This document shows positions 1-5,913 of a stretch of DNA of 12,775 nt, one piece after another. Made by a program: the position numbers and the translations under genes. The notes beneath the pieces were generated by a model. It saw only the letters and a list, made by a program, of their open reading frames with translations, had not been told where the DNA came from and did no database searches. Location: NCBI GenBank assembly GCA_027049085.1, contig JALTVH010000204.1, positions 1-12,775 on the forward strand. The letters are read 5' to 3'. This stretch comes from Aquificaceae bacterium. GTDB taxonomy: Bacteria > Aquificota > Aquificia > Aquificales > Aquificaceae. Position 1 is the stretch's first letter, and every line of letters starts with the position of its first letter.

Positions 1-1015
1 GGTCAACGTCACCCATACTGATACGTTCAGTATGGTCAATAAGTGTATTGATTGGCTCTTCAACGTACTTCTTGAATATCATGTAGCTGACAAAGAAGCT
101 GAATATCACGCCGACGAAAACAAACATGAGTATGTAAACACCTATCTGTTTGTAGGAATCAATGATCGGTGTAAGGTCGTATCCAAGAATAACAAGACCT
201 ATGTTTTGCCTTGAGTAATCAAGGACAGGTTTTGCTATCACAGCATAGTTTTGGAGAACAAACACTGTATTGGGTCTTTCCATTGCTCTGAGCATTATGG
301 GTCTTAGGAGAGGATTTGTCTCATAGTATAGAATGTAATCTCCTATCTTCTCAGCCCTTGGTGCCCACTCAGAGTGAGCTGCCGCCCTTTTGGTGATGAG
401 CATGAGAGTGTCCATTCCAGTTAGCTCCTTTAACTCATCAAGTATAGGGTTAAAGGGTGTGATCAGCTCAACTGCACCCAGGTATCTGTCCCCTTCCGTA
501 ACAGGGTATGCACCTGTAACGATCGTCCTCTTGAGACCGATCTCAATTCCTTTCTGGGGAGCCCTTCTCTGAGCAACGGTTACTATAATGCGCCTAAACT
601 TTGAAACGTCTATACCGAATCTCTCAGGGTTCCAGCTTCTGAAGTAAGAAGTTGCAGGAGGTGTAAGAAAATGAAGTCTGAGGTCATATATCCCAGAAAG
701 GATTTCCAGGTCTGCTCTGACCTTAACATACTTGTAGAGGATCTTTCTGTTCTCTGTCTTGAAGGACCTCTTTACATCGGGATCCTGAGCAACCAGATAG
801 GCAACAGATAAACCTGCTCTTTCCCTTGCCTCAACCTGCTTCAGGAAAACCTTGTAACCGTTGTCAAGAGCATCCTTTGCCTGCTTCTTCATCATTTGCT
901 GGAGGAGAACAAAGCTTATTGCCCCAACCGACCCTATCAGGATCAACAGGATGACGATATTCGGAACAACGAACTTCTGGATAAGAGATACGTTTCTGAA
1001 ATACCTCCCAACCAT
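1..1015 (-). CDS. Double-Cache / HAMP transmembrane sensor (chemoreceptor-like), C-terminus cut by window edge
   Basis: This is the N-terminal 338 residues of a membrane sensor; the effector half lies beyond the left edge. Reading from the ATG there is a short cytoplasmic end, a first membrane helix at about residues 16-38 (rich in I, L, V), a periplasmic region of about 250 residues, a second helix at about 291-314, and a HAMP-like start (EEPINTLIDHTERISMGDVD) at the edge. The periplasmic part contains the segment LRLHFLTPPATSYFRSWNPE, which resembles double-Cache sensor domains (dCache_3 type, from memory), and later a second small-ligand-like unit ending ILGYDLTPIID. Start choice: AGGAGG at 1022-1027 stands 6 bases before the ATG, directly after the stop of the upstream gene. 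The effector could be a methyl-accepting signalling domain, a histidine kinase or a cyclase; this cannot be seen here. Confidence 0.8.
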   Translation of the reverse strand, partial: MVGRYFRNVSLIQKFVVPNIVILLILIGSVGAISFVLLQQMMKKQAKDALDNGYKVFLKQVEARERAGLSVAYLVAQDPDVKRSFKTENRKILYKYVKVRADLEILSGIYDLRLHFLTPPATSYFRSWNPERFGIDVSKFRRIIVTVAQRRAPQKGIEIGLKRTIVTGAYPVTEGDRYLGAVELITPFNPILDELKELTGMDTLMLITKRAAAHSEWAPRAEKIGDYILYYETNPLLRPIMLRAMERPNTVFVLQNYAVIAKPVLDYSRQNIGLVILGYDLTPIIDSYKQIGVYILMFVFVGVIFSFFVSYMIFKKYVEEPINTLIDHTERISMGDVD

Positions 1016-1021
1016 CAAAAA

Positions 1022-1027
1022 CCTCCT
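1022..1027 (-). promoter_or_regulatory. Strong ribosome binding site AGGAGG for the sensor gene
   Basis: Full AGGAGG on the minus strand, 6 bases before the ATG at 1015. It sits immediately after the TAA of the upstream 393-residue gene, so the two genes are probably translated from one transcript. It fixes the sensor start. Confidence 0.8.
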
Positions 1028-1028
1028 C

Positions 1029-2210
1029 TTAGATTATATCGGGCGCATCGCTCTTAATTTTTTCAAGAAATTCTTTTCTCCCCGACTCCTCAGGTATTTC
1101 CTTCACGAGTTTTTCAATGATCGTCTTAAACTGGTTCTTTGTTAAAGAACCTTCCTTGAGCCCTTCATCCTTAATGATCTTGTCCCATAGTAGCCTTCCA
1201 ACAGGACCGACGAGCCTGATAAAGTCTGCCTTAACCGCTGCGATGGTGTCAGAAGCTACCTCAGGTGACCCTTCCTCAACCTGAGAGGTGCTCAGCTGTA
1301 TCTCCACAGGTTCAGGCTTTTCCACGAAGTTGACTGTATATAGGTAAACCTTACTTTCGGGAAGGTTTTCCGCCTTGATTGACAGCCTCTCCTTCAGGTC
1401 CTCTTCGGAGATGAAGAAACCCTTTTCCCTTATGAAGTTTTCAATTCTCTGACCTCTGAAGAAAAGGTCGTATCTGATTATCCCTTCGCTCTCTATTACC
1501 ACTATGGCGTTGAGCTTTTCCTTTTCTACCACAGAGCTGGCTGACTGGAAATTTTCAAATACTCTCTGGTCCTTATTTATCCGATCTGGAGTCATAGAGT
1601 AGAGGAAGCTCAGGAGCTCATGCTCCGTTGAATACATTGACATGAAGGTGGTGGAAGGGTTAAGTGCAGAATTTATGAAGGTTACCGCCTGCTCACCAGA
1701 CGTTCCGTTTCCTGCCTGAACACTTACCGGCTTTCCGCCGGTAAAGACTACACATCCTATCAATTTTGAATCTGTGTAAAAAGCCACGTAGCCATCAAGG
1801 TGGCTCCTCTCCGCAAGAGCAAACTCTTTATTAACATCCAGGAAACTAAGAGAAACGGGCTCCTGAGTTATTGTGCCGAGAGGGAAAAAGACGAGGGCTC
1901 CGTCTTTATCAGGTTCCTTTCTGTTTTCCTGAAAGGCGATAAGGTCGTCAAGGGTCGTTTCAACCAGAGATGCGGACCCTTCCTTTTCCTTAACCTTGAA
2001 GTTTTCCGGAGAAAGGATGAGCCTCCGGCCATCAGAGTTGATTGTTACCGCTCTTTTGGGAACACCGTTGAAAAAGAGAAGGTACTCATCCGAATCCCAA
2101 TAAACAACCTTCAGAAATCCTGTAAGTTCCTTTTTTCTGACCTCTTCAAGGACGTTTGCGAGGTTCAGAACATTGATATCAATATCTTTAAAGAGAACCT
2201 TCTTTTGCAT
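1029..2210 (-). CDS. Unrecognised 393-residue cytoplasmic protein with three glycine-containing beta units (DUF4388-like?)
   Basis: I do not firmly recognise this protein. It has no signal peptide or membrane segment. Three stretches share one pattern, a hydrophobic strand, an acidic or polar turn, a strand and then a G-x-P or G-Q hairpin: residues 29-57 (TGFLKVVYW...LLFFNGVPKRA), 138-165 (DGYVAFYTD...VVFTGGKPVSV) and 233-260 (NAIVVIESEG...LFFRGQRIE). This resembles DUF4388/PatA-N-type domains found in bacterial signalling proteins; that match is from memory. After a low-complexity linker (about 305-335), the last 60 residues (FIRLVGPVGRLLWDKI onward) look like a small helical domain similar to one at the C-terminus of some signalling proteins (DUF8082-like, tentative). 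AGGTGA lies 4 bases before the ATG. The downstream sensor begins 13 bases after the stop, so a shared signalling role is likely but unproven. Confidence 0.75.
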   Translation of the reverse strand: MQKKVLFKDIDINVLNLANVLEEVRKKELTGFLKVVYWDSDEYLLFFNGVPKRAVTINSDGRRLILSPENFKVKEKEGSASLVETTLDDLIAFQENRKEPDKDGALVFFPLGTITQEPVSLSFLDVNKEFALAERSHLDGYVAFYTDSKLIGCVVFTGGKPVSVQAGNGTSGEQAVTFINSALNPSTTFMSMYSTEHELLSFLYSMTPDRINKDQRVFENFQSASSVVEKEKLNAIVVIESEGIIRYDLFFRGQRIENFIREKGFFISEEDLKERLSIKAENLPESKVYLYTVNFVEKPEPVEIQLSTSQVEEGSPEVASDTIAAVKADFIRLVGPVGRLLWDKIIKDEGLKEGSLTKNQFKTIIEKLVKEIPEESGRKEFLEKIKSDAPDII

Positions 2211-2254
2211 CGCTCACCTGCCTGTCCCCCGTATTAACATATCGGTCAGGTTTA

Positions 2255-2941
2255 TCATAACTTTATATTACAACTGTCGCACAGGTCACAGATCGGACAC
2301 TCACTGCATTTTGGATCCCTTGCAGTGCAGATTGTTTTACCGTGGTTAAGAAGCAGAAAGGAGAACTTAGTTCTCATATCTTCAGGGATCAGTTCCATAA
2401 GCTCAAACTCTATCTTGTCGGGGTCTTTCTGGGAGGTGAGCCCTATCCTCTGGGATACTCTCATAACGTGCCTGTCAACAATTATTGCTGGTAGTCCGTA
2501 GGCTCCACCGATAACCATGTTTGCTGTTTTGCGCCCCACCCCAGGAAGTTTCGTCATCTCTTCCACTGTTCTGGGAACTTCTCCTCCGAATATGTCAATG
2601 AGCCCCTGACAGCAGTTCTTGAGGAGTTTTGCCTTTCTCCTGTAAAAGTTTATGGATGAGATGTCCTTTTCAAGCTCATCAAGGGGAACTCTTACCACAT
2701 CCTCTGGACTTCTATACTTTTTAAAGAGAGTTTTTGCAAGGTGATTTACCTTTTTATCCGATTCCTGAGCTGCGAGGATTGCCTCAATAAGTAGCTGAAA
2801 GGCGTTTTCGTACTCAAGTTCTAACCTTGCATCAGGATAGAGCTGCTCAAGCTCTTCTATTATCTTAGGAATTCTTTTCCTCAGATTTTCAGTTCTTTGA
2901 GGATCTTTTCCACGTGACCCTTTGCCTTTACGTTGTACCAT
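2255..2941 (-). CDS. nth: Endonuclease III (DNA glycosylase/AP lyase, Fe-S)
   Basis: This base-excision-repair enzyme removes oxidised pyrimidines and cleaves the abasic site. The helix-hairpin-helix LPGVGRKTANMVIG carries the expected catalytic lysine, and the catalytic aspartate is in IIVDRHVMRV. The C-terminus has the [4Fe-4S] ligand spacing C-x6-C-x2-C-x5-C (CTARDPKCSECPICDLC), as in the Escherichia coli enzyme, with one further C following. At 228 residues it is slightly longer than E. coli Nth (about 211), mostly through a basic N-terminal extension of about 19 residues. That extension lies wholly inside bcp, giving a 61-base overlap. No ATG, GTG or TTG occurs in frame between 2941 and the conserved region, and GGGAGG lies at 2953-2958, so the overlapping ATG is the best start. 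A non-standard start such as CTG near the bcp stop remains possible. Confidence 0.93.
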   Translation of the reverse strand: MVQRKGKGSRGKDPQRTENLRKRIPKIIEELEQLYPDARLELEYENAFQLLIEAILAAQESDKKVNHLAKTLFKKYRSPEDVVRVPLDELEKDISSINFYRRKAKLLKNCCQGLIDIFGGEVPRTVEEMTKLPGVGRKTANMVIGGAYGLPAIIVDRHVMRVSQRIGLTSQKDPDKIEFELMELIPEDMRTKFSFLLLNHGKTICTARDPKCSECPICDLCDSCNIKL

Positions 2942-3351
2942 GCCTTCTGCAACCTCCCTTCCTCGTCAATGAGGAAAGTTGACCTTATTATTCCCATCTT
3001 GGTTTTTCCGTACATCTTCTTCTCCCCGTAGGCACCATAGGCAGAAGCAACGCTGTGGTCGGGGTCGCTCAACAGTGTAAAGTTAAGATTGTATTTTTCC
3101 TTAAATTTCCTGTGGGAGTTTGTTGAGTCAGGACTAACTCCTACAACCCTGATCCCGAGGGAATTGAGCTGGCTAAGGTTGTCCCTGAAGTCGCAGGCTT
3201 CGGTGGTACATCCCGGTGTGTCGTCTTTAGGATAAAAGTAGAGAATCAGCTTTTCTCCTCTGAAGTCCTTAAGGCAGAATTCCTTTTCTTCACCTTTCTC
3301 ATCTATACCCTTAAGGCAGAATTCAGGTGCCTTATCGCCTTCTTTTAGCAT
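2881..3351 (-). CDS. bcp: Peroxiredoxin, Bcp/PrxQ type (thiol peroxidase)
   Basis: A cytoplasmic thiol peroxidase that reduces hydrogen peroxide and organic hydroperoxides using thioredoxin-like donors. The thioredoxin-fold core has FYPKDDTPGCTTEACDFRD: the peroxidatic Cys in TPGC, with the resolving Cys five residues later, which is the atypical 2-Cys arrangement of the Bcp/PrxQ group. The motif GVSPDSTNSHRKFKEKY and the downstream LLSDPDHSVASAYGAYGEK also fit, and 156 residues is the family's usual size. A TTG codon two codons upstream (3357) could open a longer frame, but it is 1-2 bases from the ribosome binding site. ATG at 3351 is 7 bases from GGGAGG (3359-3364) and is preferred. First gene of the minus-strand operon; its 3' end overlaps nth, so repair and peroxide removal are probably co-expressed. 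Confidence 0.95.
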   Translation of the reverse strand: MLKEGDKAPEFCLKGIDEKGEEKEFCLKDFRGEKLILYFYPKDDTPGCTTEACDFRDNLSQLNSLGIRVVGVSPDSTNSHRKFKEKYNLNFTLLSDPDHSVASAYGAYGEKKMYGKTKMGIIRSTFLIDEEGRLQKAWYNVKAKGHVEKILKELKI

Positions 3352-3358
3352 TTGCAAA

Positions 3359-3364
3359 CCTCCC
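3359..3364 (-). promoter_or_regulatory. Ribosome binding site GGGAGG deciding the bcp start
   Basis: GGGAGG on the minus strand with 7 bases to the ATG at 3351. The spacing rules out the TTG at 3357 as the main start. Confidence 0.75.
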
Positions 3365-3380
3365 TTTTAGCTTACCATTT

Positions 3381-3386
3381 ATTATA
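3381..3386 (-). promoter_or_regulatory. Consensus -10 box (TATAAT) for the bcp-nth operon
   Basis: Perfect TATAAT on the minus strand, about 30 bases before the bcp ATG. It would start transcription near 3373-3375 and leave a leader of about 22 bases holding the ribosome binding site. No good -35 hexamer is seen at 16-18 bases; the best is CGATTT. The box overlaps the A of the divergent gene's ATG at 3386, so binding here could affect both genes. Confidence 0.5.
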
Positions 3387-3997
3387 TGACTGAATTTGTT
3401 TTTAAATCGGAGCTCTGGACCGCACAGTACACCGGGATAAAGGCGAATACCCTCGCTTCCTTCGCAAGGGCCCTGAGGGAGGTTGACGACGATACGATCT
3501 ACTACCACCTTTACAGGAACCTCTTTGAGTACCACTTTATGCCCACGGAGTATGGCAATAGCTTTGCCTACTGGCTTGCGGAAAACGGATATCCCATCCT
3601 TGCTGAGAAATTTTCATCCCTTGATCTTATGGGCTGTACATGCATTCCCGATGCAAGGGATATCCTCTTGAATATCCTTGAGGAAGAGGCGGAGATATCG
3701 GACAAGATCTGTAAGCCCTTTCACTTTATCAGGGCGGTCAGGAAAACGCTAATAACCGGATTCATCGCAAGGGACATTAAGGAGTTTAAAGAGTGTATTG
3801 AGAACATCAGCATCAGTAGTCTCTTTTACCACCTTGTAACCTCCAAGCTGAATAAGTATCACACAAGTAACGATTTTTCTGTTTGGCTTGAAGAGCTGGG
3901 CGATAAGAGAAAGGCGGAACTGATAAACAGGCTGGACCTGATGGTCATGAGCCTTCATGAGGCAAGGAGATACATCCTTGATATTCTGGAGAGCTGA
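3386..3997 (+). CDS. DUF5752-like protein, internal duplication, partner of TreT by position
   Basis: A 203-residue soluble, probably helical protein of unknown function. I associate it from memory with the DUF5752 family, often found beside trehalose synthase genes. It is built from two copies of one unit of about 95 residues (about 4-99 and 112-202). At an exact offset of 108 residues F4/F112, F6/F114, T16/T124, G17/G125, A20/A128, F26/F134, Y40/Y148, H41/H149 and L42/L150 match. After small gaps W63/W167, G68/G172 and the run LDLM (79-82 / 183-186) match, and both copies end in ILE. The first copy alone has a CTC pair (residues 84-86). There is no Shine-Dalgarno before the ATG, and the ATG overlaps an opposing TATAAT. 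The stop is 2 bases before treT, so translational coupling is likely. A partner or regulator of TreT is inferred only from position. Confidence 0.85.
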   Translation: MTEFVFKSELWTAQYTGIKANTLASFARALREVDDDTIYYHLYRNLFEYHFMPTEYGNSFAYWLAENGYPILAEKFSSLDLMGCTCIPDARDILLNILEEEAEISDKICKPFHFIRAVRKTLITGFIARDIKEFKECIENISISSLFYHLVTSKLNKYHTSNDFSVWLEELGDKRKAELINRLDLMVMSLHEARRYILDILES

Positions 3998-3999
3998 GG

Positions 4000-5202
4000 A
4001 TGATTGAGGAGTTTGAAAGGTACGTCGGAAAGGGAACGATCGGAGAGCTGAAGGAACTTGCAAAACAGCTCAGGGGAGTGAGGATTCTCCATGTTAACTC
4101 TACCAAAGAGGGCGGCGGTGTGGCTGAAATCCTTTACAGGCTCGTTCCCCTTATGAATGAGCTGGGCGTAGAAACAAAGTGGGAGGTTATCAGGGGGGAT
4201 CAGGAATTCTTTGGTGTGACCAAAAAGATACATAACTTGCTTCACCTTCCCTCCGGTGAAGGGCTCAGTCAGAGGGAACTTATCACTTACATGAAGCACA
4301 CTTACGATAACATTTCATACGTTGATACAGAACCTTATGACGTAATCTTTATCCACGACCCCCAGCCCCTCGGGCTTATAGTTAAGAAGCGTAACGGTCA
4401 GAAGTGGATATGGCGCTGTCATATAGATATTTCAACCCCAGAAGAAGAAACATGGAAGTTTCTTGAGATGTTTATCAACGGCTACGATGCCGGGATCTTT
4501 CACATTCCCGAATTCGTGAGAGAAGGAGTTAGGATTCCCTCTTACATTATTCCCCCTTCAATCGATCCACTGCACGACAAGAACAGGGAGATAGACGACC
4601 ATTTTATTCTCGGGGTCCTTGAAAAGTTCAAAATAGACCCTTACAGGCCCATAATCCTTCAGGTAGCAAGATTTGACAGGCTCAAGGACCCCTTCGGGGT
4701 GATATCTGCTTACAGGATGGTGAAGGGAAGGTACGACTGCCAGCTCATTCTTGCTGGTTCCTATGCAAGCGATGATCCAGAAGGAGAAGAGGTTTACAGG
4801 GAAGTAGTTGAAATGGCCGGCGATGACCCTGACATTCACATACTCAATCTTCCCCCGAACAGCCACCTTGAGATCAATGCTCTCCAGAGGTCAGCTACCG
4901 TTGTTCTTCAGAAGTCAATAAGGGAAGGCTTTGGCCTTGTAGTCTCTGAAGCAATGTGGAAAGGAAAGCCTGTAATAGGTGGAAACATAGGAGGGATAAG
5001 GCGCCAGATCATAAACGGTGTAACGGGTTACCTCGTTAACACGGTTGAGGGAACCGCCTTCAGGATCAAACAGCTCCTTTCCAACGAAAAGGAAAGGGTC
5101 AGGATGGGAAGAAACGCAAGGGAAAGGGTACGCCAGAGCTTTCTGATAACAAGGCACTTAAAGGATTATCTGCTTGTTATATACGAACTTGTCAAGTCCT
5201 GA
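4000..5202 (+). CDS. treT: Trehalose synthase TreT (GT4 glycosyltransferase)
   Basis: TreT joins glucose from a nucleotide sugar (ADP- or UDP-glucose) to free glucose to make trehalose in one step, reversibly in studied archaeal enzymes. The 400-residue length fits. Diagnostic features are HVNSTKEGGGVAEIL (31-45, the glycine-rich acceptor/donor loop of the family), WRCHIDIS (138-145), the nucleotide-binding FDRLKDP (225-231), and the GT4 E-x7-E signature EGFGLVVSE (E309 and E317), followed by GKPVIGG and GIRRQIINGVTG. The start follows the DUF5752-like gene's TGA by 2 bases; GAGG inside that stop region is very close to the ATG, so coupled re-initiation is likely. The last 37 bases overlap the 3' end of otsB on the other strand. 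The family assignment is firm; donor preference cannot be read here. A related trehalose phosphorylase activity is a less likely alternative. Confidence 0.93.
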   Translation: MIEEFERYVGKGTIGELKELAKQLRGVRILHVNSTKEGGGVAEILYRLVPLMNELGVETKWEVIRGDQEFFGVTKKIHNLLHLPSGEGLSQRELITYMKHTYDNISYVDTEPYDVIFIHDPQPLGLIVKKRNGQKWIWRCHIDISTPEEETWKFLEMFINGYDAGIFHIPEFVREGVRIPSYIIPPSIDPLHDKNREIDDHFILGVLEKFKIDPYRPIILQVARFDRLKDPFGVISAYRMVKGRYDCQLILAGSYASDDPEGEEVYREVVEMAGDDPDIHILNLPPNSHLEINALQRSATVVLQKSIREGFGLVVSEAMWKGKPVIGGNIGGIRRQIINGVTGYLVNTVEGTAFRIKQLLSNEKERVRMGRNARERVRQSFLITRHLKDYLLVIYELVKS

Positions 5203-5870
5203 AGGTACCTGTAAACTTCATCAACGTTTTCCAGCACCAGATCTGCAGGTACGTTGTTACCATTGCCTACAAAGACCGTTTTACCGCCGAGTTCTTTAAC
5301 CTTTTCAAAGGCTATTAAGTCCGTTTTGTCATCTCCTATGTAAATTATCTCACCACAACTGTAGCCCGTTATAGATAGCACTCTTTCCACACCTTTGCCC
5401 TTATCAAAATCGCCGTAAAGAGCCTCAAGGACCATCTTCCCCTCAATTATTCTGACGGGTGGATGCCTCTTTACAAACTCTTCAAAGACCTCTCTGACCT
5501 TTTCTTCCAGCTCGGGAGTCTTTCGGTAATGGATCGCAAAGCACAGATCCTTTTCCTCAAAGATCACGCCGTTAAGTGATGAGATCCTTTTCCTGAGTGG
5601 TAAGAGGTCTGGTATTGAGCCTTCGGCTCTGAAGATCTCTTTTGAATCTCTGTGGATGACCGCACCGTGGGAGGTGACAGCAAAGATGCTTTGAGGAACA
5701 ATACCGAAGACCATTTCCAGGGATTTAAAAGACCTTCCAGTTACTATGGAGAGGTTTACCTTTATGGAAAGTTCTTTGAGAAAGTTCTTTCTCTCCTCGG
5801 GTATGACTGCGTCTTCGGGTTCTCTTGTTATTGGTACAAGGGTGCCATCGTAATCAAGGAAGAGAAACAT
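5166..5870 (-). CDS. otsB: Trehalose-6-phosphate phosphatase (HAD superfamily)
   Basis: OtsB removes phosphate from trehalose-6-phosphate, the second step of the OtsAB route. All HAD motifs are present in 234 residues: motif I LDYDGTL with nucleophile D6 and acid/base D8; motif II SIVTGRS (T44); the lysine region DKGKG (about 156-160); and motif IV IGDDKTD (about 178-184), which holds Mg2+. VTSHGAVI is the typical T6PP cap-proximal motif. It starts at the ATG that places DYDGT at the extreme N-terminus, as is usual; no Shine-Dalgarno precedes it. Divergent from otsA with 21 bases between starts, and convergent with treT with a 37-base overlap. If the neighbouring GT20 enzyme actually makes glucosylglycerol phosphate, this phosphatase would follow that substrate; trehalose is the better guess. 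Confidence 0.93.
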   Translation of the reverse strand: MFLFLDYDGTLVPITREPEDAVIPEERKNFLKELSIKVNLSIVTGRSFKSLEMVFGIVPQSIFAVTSHGAVIHRDSKEIFRAEGSIPDLLPLRKRISSLNGVIFEEKDLCFAIHYRKTPELEEKVREVFEEFVKRHPPVRIIEGKMVLEALYGDFDKGKGVERVLSITGYSCGEIIYIGDDKTDLIAFEKVKELGGKTVFVGNGNNVPADLVLENVDEVYRYLQDLTSSYITSR

Positions 5871-5874
5871 GCTA

Positions 5875-5880
5875 TATATT
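5875..5880 (+). promoter_or_regulatory. Possible otsA -10 box (TATATT)
   Basis: TATATT in the 21-base gap between otsB and otsA would start transcription about 5 bases before the otsA ATG, giving an almost leaderless message, in line with the absence of a Shine-Dalgarno. No convincing -35 box was found. Confidence 0.25.
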
Positions 5881-5884
5881 TAAA

Positions 5885-5913
5885 AGAATAAATGAATTTA
5901 ATAATAGTTTCAA
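5885..5913 (-). promoter_or_regulatory. Probable otsB promoter inside the otsA start
   Basis: On the minus strand TTGAAA (5908-5913), a 17-base spacer, then TATTCT (5885-5890). Both hexamers match sigma-70 consensus well and the spacing is ideal. Transcription would start near 5878, leaving about 8 bases before the otsB ATG. The -35 box lies within the first codons of otsA. Confidence 0.45.

Noticed and set aside
1800..2237. 145-residue open frame on the plus strand
   Set aside because: It lies wholly antisense to the 393-residue gene, has no ribosome binding site and no recognisable motif; the minus-strand gene has a good start and protein-like pattern.
3955..4299. 114-residue open frame on the minus strand
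   Set aside because: Shadow of the DUF5752-like and treT genes, which are firmly supported on the plus strand.
5195..5225. Hairpin near the treT stop (ACTTG/CAAGT; TGAAG/CTTCA)
   Set aside because: Stems of 5 bases with a 1-base or 9-base loop and no T-run; likely chance.
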